A stretch of DNA of 64,000 nucleotides from Anastrepha obliqua (Eukaryota > Arthropoda > Insecta > Diptera > Tephritidae), in NCBI RefSeq assembly GCF_027943255.1, contig NC_072894.1, positions 82,437,601 through 82,501,600 of the forward strand, in the 5' to 3' direction. Positions within the stretch are counted from its first letter, which is position 1. Each line of letters begins with the position of its first letter. Below the pieces are notes generated by a model. That model ran no database searches. It had not been told where the DNA came from and saw nothing but the letters and a program-made list of their open reading frames with translations. Positions 42,200 through 53,099 of the stretch are shown piece after piece. A program made the translations under genes and the position numbers.

Positions 42200-43095
42200 G
42201 AAATGTTAACATAGTTTGCCATTCTCAGTTATCAAACCATAGTTATAGACATTAATACTTCTCATGCAGCTTAAAAACATCCGATATAGGTACTTTATAT
42301 ATGAACCGGTTCCTTGCTTTACTGTCACAGGAATTTTCAATCTTGAATATGTCGACCTGAATTTTCAGATTTTGAAATGTCGTTAGTAAATTTGAGTAAT
42401 TTCTAAAACTTTGTTCGTTCGTAGACTTCAACATGATAACAACGTAAATCTTTAATGGCCTTTTGACATTGTAAGATAATAGAAAAATTAGCGCTGCGTT
42501 GGTAATTAAACACAAAATTCGTATGCCCCTAGAAAAACTCCTGGTATGTACTATATAAGTATATATCTTTTGCATAACTCTTCTATATCATATTTGCTAT
42601 TTACATAGATTTTTATTTATTACATAATCCTGATGGAATTTGGATATTGCATTTTCCCGCAGATAAAAAAATACAAAGCAGTTGTTGTTCTATGTGTAAT
42701 TAATTTCCTACAACTAAATAACTATGGAAGTTTGCTAGCACCAATTCCTTTATAAACATACTTAGTTCCTGTATAGTTTTACTAATACATTTATGCAGAC
42801 AATATTTTTCGTAAATTATTTTAGGGGACCGCGTAAACATTATTTCCGCGTATGCATTCTAATTACAACACTTATACCAAGACATTTCTACTTTTTTTCT
42901 CCATACTTTTTCCCCATAGTTTCACGTTTCCCTCGAAGCCTTAATTGATAATTCGTTATGTTCATAGTTGAAGTGCGGTAACCGCTTAGCTAGTTTAACA
43001 ACTTGCCGCCCAATAAACTGCATCACATACATCTAATGACTCCAATTAAAGTTATCGGAAAACATTTACGATTCTCATGTAAATGTATATAAATT
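42200..43095. other. Non-coding stretch, probably intron
   Basis: AT-rich. It lies downstream of the donor at 43096-43101 on the minus strand. The 107-codon minus-strand frame at 42252-42575 shows no motif. Confidence 0.35.
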
Positions 43096-43101
43096 CCTTA
43101 C

Positions 43102-43212
43102 AGTGTGCAAACTGCCATCATCTTTTGGTTTCCAACTAAATTCCGTGCAGACGTGCTCTTCAGCAATCTTTTTATCCATCGAAACCGTCACTTTGACGCT
43201 TTTAAATTTCAT
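43102..43212 (-). CDS. Probable first coding exon of an unidentified gene
   Basis: A 37-codon minus-strand segment begins at the first ATG after an in-frame TAA and ends exactly at a GTAAGG donor (43096-43101), phase 0. The peptide starts MKFKSVKVTVSMDKKIAEEH and continues VCTEFSWKPKDDGSLHT. It has balanced base use, mixed charged and hydrophobic residues and no low complexity, unlike the surrounding AT-rich DNA. A TTTTTAAG acceptor-like site just upstream means it could also be an internal exon. I do not recognise the protein. The next exon should lie below 43095 on the minus strand but was not found. A mariner insertion lies 107 bp upstream, so the promoter would be beyond it or interrupted by it. 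Confidence 0.4.
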
Positions 43213-43318
43213 GCTTAAAAATTTCGGTATAATTTATGTATGGCTTTAGCACTTTCACAGTTTATAGTATTTTATGGATCATCTATGCAATAAGGGACAT
43301 CAACACGATTTACTTATA

Positions 43319-44439
43319 CGAGGTGTGCTCAAAAAATATCGCGAATTTTGAATTTTCGCAGGTTACGTATGTATATACGAATTTCGATTGTTTTCTGGCG
43401 ATATGTTGGTACTCATGTCTCTCACTCATGCCGACGAGTTCGGCCATTTTGAATGTTTAGTTAATTGCTGACAGCTGCTTTACTTGCACATGTTTCGGCA
43501 CGTCTTCGATTTTTACCTATTCAAAAAGATGGATTAAAGAACCAGTATCAAATTTTGTGTGAAAATCGAAATTAAGTGCGCGGTTGCATTCCGAATGTTG
43601 ACTGTGTCATACGGAGAAGCTACTTTGGACCAAAGCAACGTTTATCGGTGGTACAAAATGGTCTCAGAAGGCCAAAACTGCTCAATTTCGACCAAAAGCA
43701 GCATCGCATGAACATTGCATGAATGAGATGTTGAACTCTGTCCGCGACGACCCAAATTTGCTCCAGAGGGTCATAAATGGTGACGAATCGTGGGTTTATG
43801 GTTATGACGTGGAAACCAAAGCTCAATCATATCAATGAAAGCTGCTGCACGAACTAAGACCGAAAAAAGCGCGCCAAGTTCGGTCGAATGTTAAAGTTTT
43901 GCTTACCATTTTCTTTGATTGCAGGGGCGTTGTGCATCATGAGTTCTTGCGACAGGGTAAAACAGTCAATAAGGAATATTATCTGCAAGTTATGCGCAAT
44001 TTGCGCTAAGCAATCCCCCGGAAACGCCCGGATTTGTGGAAGAAAAAAAATTGGCTTTTGCATCACGATAACGCCCCTGCTCACACATCGTTGCTTGTGC
44101 GCGACTTTTTGGCTAAAAACAACACACTAATGATGCCACAGCCACTGTATTGCCCAGATCTGCCCCCCTGTGACTTTTTCTTGTTCCCGAAACTGAAGAG
44201 GCTCATGGAAGGCCGATGCTACGATACGATTGACGAGATAAAGACGGCATCGAAGGAGGCGCTGAACAAGATAAAAAAAAAATGATTTTTTGAAGTGCTT
44301 CGAAGATTGGAAAAAACGTTGGCACAAGTGCATAATATCTCATGGGGATTACTTTGAAGGGGAAAAAATTGATATTAATGAATAAATAAATAATTTTTCA
44401 AAAAACACAAAATTCGCGATACTTTTTGAACACACCTCG
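43319..44439 (+). mobile_element. mariner element with both TIRs, internally deleted
   Basis: TA duplications at 43317-43318 and 44440-44441 flank inverted repeats starting CGAGGTGTGYTCAAAAARTA followed by TCGCGAATTTTG. The body is 1121 bp. Full mariners are close to 1.3 kb, so about 0.15 kb has been lost, mostly from the N-terminal part of the gene. The ends differ from each other at only a few positions. Confidence 0.92.
43529..44386 (+). pseudogene. mariner transposase pseudogene (DD34D)
   Basis: The N-terminal part reads IKCAVAFRMLTVSYGEATLD and SNVYRWYKMVSEG. A deletion follows, then NGDESWVYGYDVE (first Asp). A frameshifted stretch carries the VLLTIFFDCRGVVHHEF-type block. The frame is open for WLLHHDNAPAHTSLLVRDFL (second Asp at 44067) and CPDLPPCDFFLFPKLKRLME (third Asp at 44172). 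The second and third Asp are separated by 34 residues, the mariner signature. It ends GDYFEGEKIDINE then stop. Early stops and frameshifts make it inactive, but all three catalytic residues survive. Confidence 0.92.
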
Positions 44440-44474
44440 TACATTCATTTATACATCGCTTTTACCTACTTGGT

Positions 44475-45250
44475 TGAGCTTTCTCTACTTCGGCAAAAAT
44501 GAACTTAGACCATCAGGGGTACCGAACGGTACGTATGAACGAGTTAGTGGTTTTGAATCTTGTAAAAAATTACGTAAATTTTGGCAGAAATTCAACAGCA
44601 GGTAATTTTTTTACAAATATACAACTCGCAAAGAAGATACTGATAAAAAAAACAAGCCTTGTTGGAACATTGCGAGCAAGTAAGAGGGAATTGCCGAACA
44701 TAGCTAACGTTAGAAAGGATAAGCTGTTTTCTCCACAAAGATCTACAAATCAACTGGTATTGTTCTAACAAGGGGAAAAAGTAAGCCTCGTAAAAAGGTA
44801 CTACTACTTAGCTCTACATATAAACCCGTAAACATTGCTTCTATGTTAAACGAAAACGAATTCCTGAAACCGTATCGTTTTACAATGATGTTAAGCTTAG
44901 AGTAGATGTAGTTGATTCGTAAATATAGCGCAAAAGCAGTGCCACGTGCAGTACCTTTGCAGGTATTTTAGAATATTTCGGACTTGGCAGCAATTCATTC
45001 GTGGATACTATATAAAGAGATTTTTGATGAAAATATAACTAGAAAAAATTTTGTTTTAATTGCCCGAAGAACTTTCTAGTGAATACAGATGCTGTAAAAA
45101 AGAAGCCTCTTCCCAACAAGAAGAACTGAAAGCAATGAATTGTAGTGCAAAAACCTGAACAAAAAATCTTGCCAAACAAGAAAAACAGGGCGATTTATTC
45201 CCGTAATGAATGTAACAAATACATTTGAGGCAAGTGATCATCTACGATAG
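44475..45250 (+). pseudogene. piggyBac-like transposase relic, C-terminal half
   Basis: An open plus-strand stretch includes NELVVLNLVKNYVNFGRNST, AGNFFTNIQLAKKILIKKTS and LVGTLRASKRELPNIANVRK, matching the GRN.T.DNFFTS..LA..L..K...VGT.R.NKRE.P core of piggyBac transposases. After stops, further piggyBac-like blocks follow, ending around LPEELSSEYRCC and the remains of a Cys-rich tail. Several stops and frameshifts are present. The first two catalytic Asp regions are missing. It is the only visible source family for the TTAA-flanked MITEs here, although its own ends were not located. Confidence 0.8.
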
Positions 45251-45360
45251 CAGGTATTTGTAAAATATAAAGTCTCGCAGTTATTTCATACATATCAAAT
45301 GGGCTATGCAAATAGAAACCGTTATTGTATCTTTTTTTTAATAATTCATGAACTATTATA

Positions 45361-45515
45361 TTAAATGTTGTATTTGTTAAATTCTATTCTTTTATTCACA
45401 AAAATTAAACCAAAAGTTACAATGAAAGCCATGATCAAGAAACCGTCAATTTGACTGGTGTAGTTGTAGTGAGTTTGCTGCAGCATTGCGTTCACTTCCT
45501 CGACTTTTCTGCTTG
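45361..45515 (-). CDS. Probable terminal exon encoding a transmembrane tail
   Basis: After a strong acceptor (TTCTTTTCTACGTTTTAG, reading inward from 45533) the minus strand is open for 50 codons and stops at TAA 45361-45363. The peptide is SRKVEEVNAMLQQTHYNYTS followed by QIDGFLIMAFIVTFGLIF and VNKRIEFNKYNI. This is a short heptad-like charged segment, an N-Y-T glycosylation-type triplet and one hydrophobic span of about 18 residues capped by NKR, as in single-pass or tail-anchored membrane proteins. Exon phase is 2 bases before the first full codon. An AATAAA-like string occurs inside the coding end. I do not recognise the protein, and no upstream exon was located. Confidence 0.4.
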
Positions 45516-45529
45516 CTAAAACGTAGAAA

Positions 45530-47010
45530 AGAATTCATGTGAAACCAAACTGAAATTTTATAGACTTTTAATAAATTTTATATTATTTTTTTCCAAACAC
45601 ATTTTTGACAAATTTCTTTTCCTTTGCCGTCACTAAGATCCGAAAGCAAGTTTAGCTTCTAAATTAAAATCAATAAAAACTTTCCATGAACAATTTTCCT
45701 ACTCAGCCCGTTTGCTCGATGTACCGTAATGCAATTATGCGGGGCTTCTTTGTAATTTATATGCAAATAAAATACTTAATGCAAAAATAGAGTTTACAGT
45801 ATAACTAAACAAGAAGCAAACAAAAAGGATTTATTTACATACATACAAATTTAGATGTAACTACATCTGTGAGTATGTATGTATATGTGTGTGGGTACGT
45901 GCATATATACTCGTACATATGCATGTATAAAGAAGAAAAATGGCGTCACGAAAATGCAAAATAGAAAATGTAAAATTTTCAGAATATGGAAAATTAGTGA
46001 GGCAAAAATGCAAAATGTGTAGGGATACCAAGCGCTGTAGGAGGAGGTTGAATTTGTAAAGCAGCATAAGCGGGCGATGGTATGGCAAAGAGTGGCTGTG
46101 TTAGTGCGAGTATGATTGACTGTGGCTTGTTTGGCTGTTGCCGATATGTAAGTACATACATATAAATATATATGTGCCTATTTATGTTTAACATGTGTAC
46201 ATTTATGTACATACATACAAGTATATGCTTCTGGCTTTTGGAGCCATGTTTTGTTGTGGTGCATTTCATTTAGCATAATTGTATGCTCGTAAATTTCAAG
46301 TTGGTTTTTGTTTTTTGTTGCTATGGCCGGGTCATAAATAAACTAGCAATAGCAGCAGCGATTGTGATCATAATAATAATAATAACAATAATAACAGTAA
46401 CAAAAGCGAGAAACAAAAAGACTAAAATATTCCAACCAAAAATATGCAAAACAAAAATTATATACAAAAGTACGTAAGATATTGTATTTAAATCCTTAGT
46501 TAAGCAAAAATTTTCCAAACTAGGCGGCAGCAATGAAAATACATAAATAACAAAAAATCGATTTATAGCGACATTTTTAAGTATGTAAGTGTGTGTGTTT
46601 GAAATTGTTGCTGTGACAAAAAGACAAGCGAGCCCTATAAATTATAATTTATTATAACATGATTTTAATTAAAACCTAACTCGACAGTAAACAAATTTGA
46701 TTTGTAGACATTTCCTAAATAAGGAAGCAATATGGGCAGGCTATTTCTGGAGCATCTCTGGAGCGGTGGAGAACATTCAAATATGAATAGAATACGTACA
46801 TATGTAAGCATGTATATACATATGTATATTTCACATACTACTGAACAACGGGCGAGTAACTGGGAGTATTTGTAATGAAAAAGCGAATATCCTAGTTATA
46901 AAAAAATAATAAATATAGCCAGCATACTTGAATTAGAGTACAAAGTTCGGGCTGCAAACATAAATATAAGCATTGCGACTTATATATAATATAGGAATAA
47001 TACGTTTACG
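45530..47010. other. Non-coding stretch
   Basis: AT-rich, with TACATAC-type microsatellites and an AATAATAACAATAATAAC run at about 46372-46400. A Pro-rich minus-strand frame ending at 45994 (SPAYAALQIQPPPTALGIPT) is protein-like but lacks convincing splice sites. Confidence 0.35.
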
Positions 47011-47012
47011 TA

Positions 47013-48151
47013 TAGAAGGTGGTGCAAAATTAATCACTCTCGGATTTATATAACAAGTGAACTAGACAGTTGCTGTATATCAATACAAACAGACACGCAA
47101 TAGAGCGCGTAAAGGTCGAAATAAAGATTTCCATCACTAATAACCTTGTTTTTTTATTGAGTAGAAAATGTATTCAAAAACAATAACAATTCAAATAGTA
47201 CATAATGCCAACAAAAAATGAGAAAAAATTCATAAGGTATCTTTTAAGCTTTAAGGGGGGTAAGGGTTTTGCATGTTATTGTAGTAAAACATTTTAAAAA
47301 TACCGTGTTAAAATTTTAAGTCAATCCGAGCAAAACTTTTTAAGTTATAGAGCATAAAGCCGAGCCGCCTCAAACATCTGCCGAGACGCAGCAGTTGCGC
47401 GTTTTCATAACTTAAAACTTTAAACGCGGTTTTCTCGAACCTTTTTTTTTTAAGTGCGTAGTCATTGGCATTTGAAAACTACTCAACCGATCCTTTTGAA
47501 ATTTTGCACATATATTTTACATATAAAAAACCTCCCCCCAACGTTTTTTTTCGCCATTTTTTTTTTTATATTAAGGTGGTTTTACACCTACAAAATGGCG
47601 GCATTTTTTCGTCAAAAATCACTTTTTACTTCAAACGACTACCAAATGGCTGAAAATGAAAATAAATCGTCAAAATAAACGTTGGGGGGGAGTTTAACTC
47701 ATACTTTAACTAAATTATTCGATTTTTTTGATTTCAGATGATTCTACGCTGAGATATGCTGACTACTGCAAAATGTATTTTTGAAAAGACGTCTACGTAA
47801 ATGTGCTCTCATTCGCTCATTTTGCAATATTTTTACATGAAAATTTTATCAAATATTCTTGAAATGTTACTTTATAATATGCAACAACTTTTAATAAACT
47901 GACTTGAACCGTTTCGCTACAATAAATTCATGAAAAAAGTGTTTTTTTTTTAGCTTATCCCTTACCCCCCCCTTAACTAAACATATCCGAAGAGATTTTT
48001 TCAAAATTATTTATTTTAATAATATTTTATCATAAACAAATGGTATGAAACATGCATCGTGCAGTAATTTCATAAAAAAATCATGACTTCTCAATGAATT
48101 GGGCGGGCACGAACGATCCATCGACATGGGTTAAGTTTGTGCCACCTTCTA
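47013..48151. mobile_element. TIR-repeat family C element carrying a nested MITE
   Basis: TAGAAGGTGGTGCAAAATTA at the left and TAGAAGGTGGCACAAACTTA (reverse complement of the right end) form terminal inverted repeats beginning with TA. The left arm contains GTGAACTAGACAGTTGCTGT and GAGCGCGTAAAGGTCG, shared with 30870-30990 and 37018-37170. MITE B sits inside. Without it the element is about 0.42 kb and has no coding capacity. Confidence 0.75.
47255..47972. mobile_element. TTAA-flanked MITE B, nested in family C element
   Basis: TTAA at 47251-47254 and 47973-47976 flank ends reading GGGGGGTAAGGG and, inverted, GGGGGGGGTAAGGG. The 718-bp interior has poly-T runs and a core ACTTTAAACGCGGTTTTCTC at about 47417-47436 that resembles the core of MITE A. 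No transposase. The insertion postdates the family C element. Confidence 0.85.
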
Positions 48152-48430
48152 TTGTTGTTGTAGCAGTTAACAATGTTCTGCTTAAAGGGGTAAAACCATC
48201 AGGCATCACCTTATTATAATCTAATGGTAACACCAGGAAACGGGCTGTTTCAACGGAGTGGGACCAGAGGGCCAGGAGTGGTAGATTAGTGATCCTCCGC
48301 AGACATGTGAAAAGGTAGTTAGTGTCATGCGAGGTACCTTCACATGCCGGTCATCTGTTGAGTATGTCGGAGTCAATTCTGGATAAGTAGGAGTTCAACC
48401 TGCTGCAGAATGTAGCTACGCCACGTACTG
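48152..48430 (+). repeat. Probable interspersed repeat, unclassified
   Basis: It starts TTGTTGTTGTAGCAG directly after the family C element. It contains GGTCATCTGTTGAGTATGTC and GGATAAGTAGGAGTTCAACC, text I associate with dispersed fly repeats. No second copy lies in the window, so this rests on memory. Confidence 0.35.
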
Positions 48431-49086
48431 CTCGTTTCGTAATTTGATATTATGATTTTCGTGAACGTTAACCAGCTCTCAGCGATTTTGAAGTAACCTT
48501 CTTTTTTTGACAATTTCGTCTCAGCTCTCTCCACTTTGCTAAAATGACGTGATAGTGAAATGACTCTCAACTGGATTTTAATCGAAGCAATATTGCACTT
48601 TATAATTTTTGGTATGAATGGTCAAATTTTTTCGGGCAATTGCCAGCAAACTTACTTAATTTTAAATGAGCCGAAAATATGTTCATATAAGCTCGATTTA
48701 GGTATTGTTTTACGCTTACAAGGGTAGTTGGATAAGAGAAGAGAATAAGAGATTGCACCTTCCGAATACGCTTTGGCGTCGTGCTCCGAGAATATACAAG
48801 CAAAAGGAAAGAAAATTACTTGTTTGTGAAGAGGAAAAGTAGGCGAAAGGAATAGAAACTGCAAAACTCTAGAACTTAAACACATGAACACTAGACACGT
48901 CGTCATCTCCAAAAAAGCGCAAAAAAACTGCATTTTGGGGGCTTTATATTCATTTGTGCTTTCACAATTTAATACGCGGCACTTGGTTTTCACTAGTTTG
49001 TTTAGTTTAAATCTCACAAATCCCAATATTATCAAGCTATTCACTGAATTTTCAAAATCATGTAATTTCTCTGCTTTTTGTTTGTT

Positions 49087-49712
49087 TCTTCTTCTTCTTA
49101 ATGGGCGCGATAACCGCTTACGCGATTTTGGCCGAGTTTAACAAAGCGCGTCAGTCGTTTCTTTCTTGTGCTAACCGGCGCCAATTGGACACACAAAGTG
49201 AAGCCAAGTCCTTCCCCACCTGATCTTTCCAACGCAGAGGAGGCCTTCCTCTTCCTCTGCTAACACCAACTGGTACCGCATCGAATACTTTCAAAGCCGG
49301 AGCGTTTGTATCCATTCGGACGACATGACCCAGCCAACGTAGCCGCTGGATCTTTATTCGCTGCGCTATGTCTACATACAGCTCATCGTTCCATCGTGCA
49401 AAGGTCCAAAAATCTCACGTAGAATCTTTCTCTCGAACACTCCAAGCGTCGCTTCATCGGATGTTGTCATCGTCCAAGCTTCTGCGCCATACGTTAGGAC
49501 GGGCATGATGAGAGCCTTGTAGAGTGTTAGTTTTGTTCGTCGAGAGAGGACTTTACTGCTCAGTTGCCTACTTAGTCCAAAGTAGCACTTGTTGGCAAGA
49601 GAGATTCTACATTGGATTTCAAGGTTGACATTGTTATTGGTGTTAATGCTGGTTCCTAAATAAACGAAGTCTTTTACAACCTCGAAATTATAACTGTCAA
49701 CAGCCAGAATTG
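49087..49712 (-). pseudogene. RTE-like LINE ORF2 fragment, second copy
   Basis: The minus strand encodes NFEVVKDFVYLGTSINTNNN, SLANKCYFGLSRQLSSK, YKALIMPVLTYGAEAWTMTT and EATLGVFERKILREIFGPLH, then a short deletion causes a frameshift and stop. The remaining 3' part matches the copy at 28447-28884, including the 3' UTR and AAGAAGAAGAAG tail at 49087-49100. It is longer at the 5' side than the other copy but more decayed. No target duplication was found. Confidence 0.9.
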
Positions 49713-49799
49713 CTAAAAAAAGTAACGGTTTTCGGAAGGCGCTAGGTAGGTAGGCATTCAATTCGCCTTGTAGAAAAGTCGGTTGAAAAAGTGAAGTAA

Positions 49800-51740
49800 A
49801 TCCAAGGCGAATCTATTAAGGCTAGTGTTGGTGAATCAGCTGATTTGTTTTTCTTTCTTTCGCTGTGTCCATGTATATGTCAGCACAGAAAAAAAACAAG
49901 GCGCTTTTGTTTTATACTTCGCCTATAACTTGCCGTGGCAATCAAAAATACAAAACATTGTTGTTGGTTTAGTCACCATCTTCAACAAATGCGCCTTGAG
50001 TAAATAAATTATCGCACGAAGCCGTCATCATGACAAATAAATAATTCTTGTAAGTTGATTTTGGAGCGTTTTGCCATTATTGTAAAAAAAATTATTTTCA
50101 TATTTTCGCCTTTTCAACTACTTTTTACAGTTTGTTATCTGTTGTTACCGTAGAATGCTATTCAAAGTCTATTGTGACCTAAATTGTTGGAAATTTATAT
50201 GCCTCTTGGGCTTAAAGGAAAACTAGTGAAGCCAAGAATATTTATATTCATTCCTAAGTGTTATTACGGCAGCATACCCACGGCAATTTTACAAACTCAT
50301 TTCCGATTGAAAATGATATAAATTTCATGCTATCTATTTTTAATATTTATCCATATCCAATTCTATTCAAGCACTCAAGAGCGGCCAGCAAGAAGCTCAT
50401 TGTCGCATTCTAACTGTACTTCTGTACATTCTGCATTAGTACTTGACTTATATTCTTGTCAACAACAATCAAATTATAAATATGCAGAATAAGAACGAAT
50501 TGCATGCTTCTAAGGCTGATCTAGCCGTGCGGTCCTATCAGCGAACGTGCACATATCGCTCGTTTTCTACACACTTGCCACATTTCAAAAAGTTTGTGTA
50601 GTCAATACATGCAGTGCAGTCTATACAGGTACTTTTCGAGTCATGTGTCACACTTTTTTAAACAGTGATTTGTATGTTTTTCTAAAGTAAAAACTTGTGG
50701 TAGGTATACCATACGAGGCAACTAAAATTTAAAAACTCTGGTGAAATTTCTGGAGATTTTAAATTTTTCTCTTAAGACAAGTTTGCGTCATACGGGTAAT
50801 ACATACATATATACAGTAGTTATTGAGCCATTTAAATTTACTTTTCTTTGTTGCGGCAGAAATTTTTTAATTTAACTAATTTATCTAATTTTAAAAAGTC
50901 TTTGTTTGAAGTTCAACTTTAACACTTAACTATATACAAATTTCAGTTTTTTATCTGGCAGCTAGCGTGCCATACCGACATTACGTGAAAGGCATGATAT
51001 TCGCAATGTACACCTAGTAAATGCAACATTTTGTTGCCAATGACAACCGAAAAATAATTAATGTGAGACTTGCATGTTTAAATAGTGACACAAGAAACAA
51101 CAGCAACAATGTTAGTTGAAACTCCCCTTGATAGTGGTAATTTATTTTAGTAGTCTGTCTTGCCTCTCCTCCACCGTTTTAAGGGGCTATCACTGTGCAA
51201 CGTAAAAATAAATGACTAAAACAATAAGGGGAACAGAGAACGTTTAACGTTCACGCGACTTCCAAATTCAACAACAACCCGATCAACGAACGCAGTTCAT
51301 TCATTAATGGTGATTAGTTTGGTTTTTGATTTCTGTTCCGCATAGAAAATTGTAATTAACTTTTGTCACGTTTCTCCCAAATATCTAATGAGTTGATTTT
51401 TGTTTAAGTTTTAATGGTTATTTTTGATTGCCTATTTTTTGTGCATGTAGAATTACGGTACTTTTATTTTACTCACTTTTATAAACATATTATTTATTAC
51501 TATAAATACCCTTTGCACATATTTATATATTTCTCTCCCTTATACACAATTTTATGAACGCGCAAAACTTTATAATGCCAGATTGAAATTTTTACCTGAA
51601 ATACCACAATTTGTTGCACATAGCAAACAGCTCGTTTGATTTCATATTAAAACTTGTTACAGATCCGCAATGTGAATCACATATTGCTTACGCCTTTTTC
51701 ACGATTTAGGCCAATTTGTTGCATACAATTAGGCACAAAA
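49800..51740. other. Non-coding stretch
   Basis: AT-rich, no recognised gene, RNA or repeat. Confidence 0.35.
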
Positions 51741-52019
51741 TTCAACTACATAGTTTAACCAGAGAATGTTAATGCAATGAGAAGGAGCAAATGTTAAAAG
51801 AGCTTTTTTTCGAGTTCTAATTTATAGATTCATAATAAGGTCATTTCAAATTCAACTTTCCTGAAGAGGTCGGAATTGCAGATATTTACCACGCGAGTGG
51901 AGGGTTTCTATATTTACTTACCACGCTAGGCCAAGAATTCAGATATTTTCTGCGTTTACCATACTACTGAGGACGTTCATAAGATTTTTCGGCACACTAC
52001 TAAGGAAATCGAAGTGAAT

Positions 52020-52910
52020 AAAATTGCGATTAAGAAGGCCCGCGCGGCAGTTAGTTTGTGGTGCAGAAGCTAAAGTCGGCAGAATTATTCGTTTTGTTTT
52101 TTGGCACGTATATAATTCAGGTTCAAATCCTGAAGTCATATTTTTTTTCTTGCACATTTTTTTTTTACAATTCAAACCAGGAAAGTTTGGTAAAATTTTT
52201 GAGTTTATTTTAATTAAAATTTCTTTAAAATACTGTTTTTTGTATTTTATAAATGGAAATTTCTTTTCGGTATAAAATAGTTCATACTGGATATGACCTG
52301 ATTTTTATATAAATCAATCAAAACAGAAAATATGTACATATGTCTATAATCTATTTCATCAAATCCAAATTATATTGATGAGAAAATATCATTCTAATAT
52401 CCGTCCAGAAAGCCAAACGCGCATACACAGATGCATATTCATATAATTACGCATACAAACTTTCAACTAACGCAGAATATGTACATATAAAACTGCGAAT
52501 CGAATAAATGAGTGATTTAGAAAAGATCATTAATAATTGTAGATTAGCGCAATCGTGAAAGACGTGTCGTATATGCAGTACGTAGTCTCATGTCTGACTC
52601 AGGTTCAAATCCTGTGCACAGTTTTTTATTCGATATTTTTATTTCATTTTTTATATTTGGTTTAATTGAAATTGATTTAAAATAGTGTATTCAGGTTTTT
52701 CTAATACCAGTTATTTAGAAATTTATTTTCTATATAACATTATTCATTTGAATTGATTTATATGTAAAACAGCCATAAAGTCAATCATATGAATATGCAT
52801 TCCTATATTTAATTTCTTCAGTCAAATCTGAACTACTTACATACACATATTGATGAGAAAATATTCTAATATCCATCCAGGAAGCCTAACGCGCATACTC
52901 ACATATGTGT
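52020..52910 (+). repeat. Tandem duplication (~480-bp unit) with tRNA-like B-box modules
   Basis: Two landmarks repeat about 480 bp apart. AGGTTCAAATCC is at 52119 and 52601. TATTGATGAGAAAATAT with TCTAATATCC and AACGCGCATAC is at about 52372-52425 and 52848-52895. The second unit has a near-consensus A box (TAGCGCAATCG, about 52545) some 55 bp before the B box and a T6 run after it, so it looks like a Pol III promoter and terminator. The first B box sits in a perfect 6-bp stem (TTCAGG/CCTGAA). Confidence 0.6.
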
Positions 52911-52994
52911 TTAAATATATGCACAAACCACCACCATTCTAACAAACCCAGAACACAAGCTTCTGCGCACACTTGACACATGGGATATGTATAC

Positions 52995-53090
52995 CCTATG
53001 AGCAAAAAGAACCGGGAAGGTGATGTTGACTGCTTCCTTCGATTGCCAAGGCATAGTCCACCATGAGTACCTTCCACAGTTAGAAGACAT
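52995..53090 (+). pseudogene. mariner transposase scrap (central block)
   Basis: The plus strand reads KVMLTASFDCQGIVHHEYLP, matching the VLLTVFFD.RGVVHHEFLP block just after the first catalytic Asp region of mariner transposases. Only about 30 residues are recognisable. Confidence 0.75.
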
Positions 53091-53099
53091 ATTTACATA

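Noticed and set aside
45994..46150. Pro/Ala-rich minus-strand frame SPAYAALQIQPPPTALGIPT
   Set aside because: No acceptor or donor of quality, and the adjacent sequence is microsatellite.
48652..49044. 130-codon minus-strand open frame beginning MNSLIILGFVRFKLNK
   Set aside because: Long for chance, but composition is hydrophobic and AT-driven, with no family motif and no splice signals. Chance frames of this size occur elsewhere in the window.
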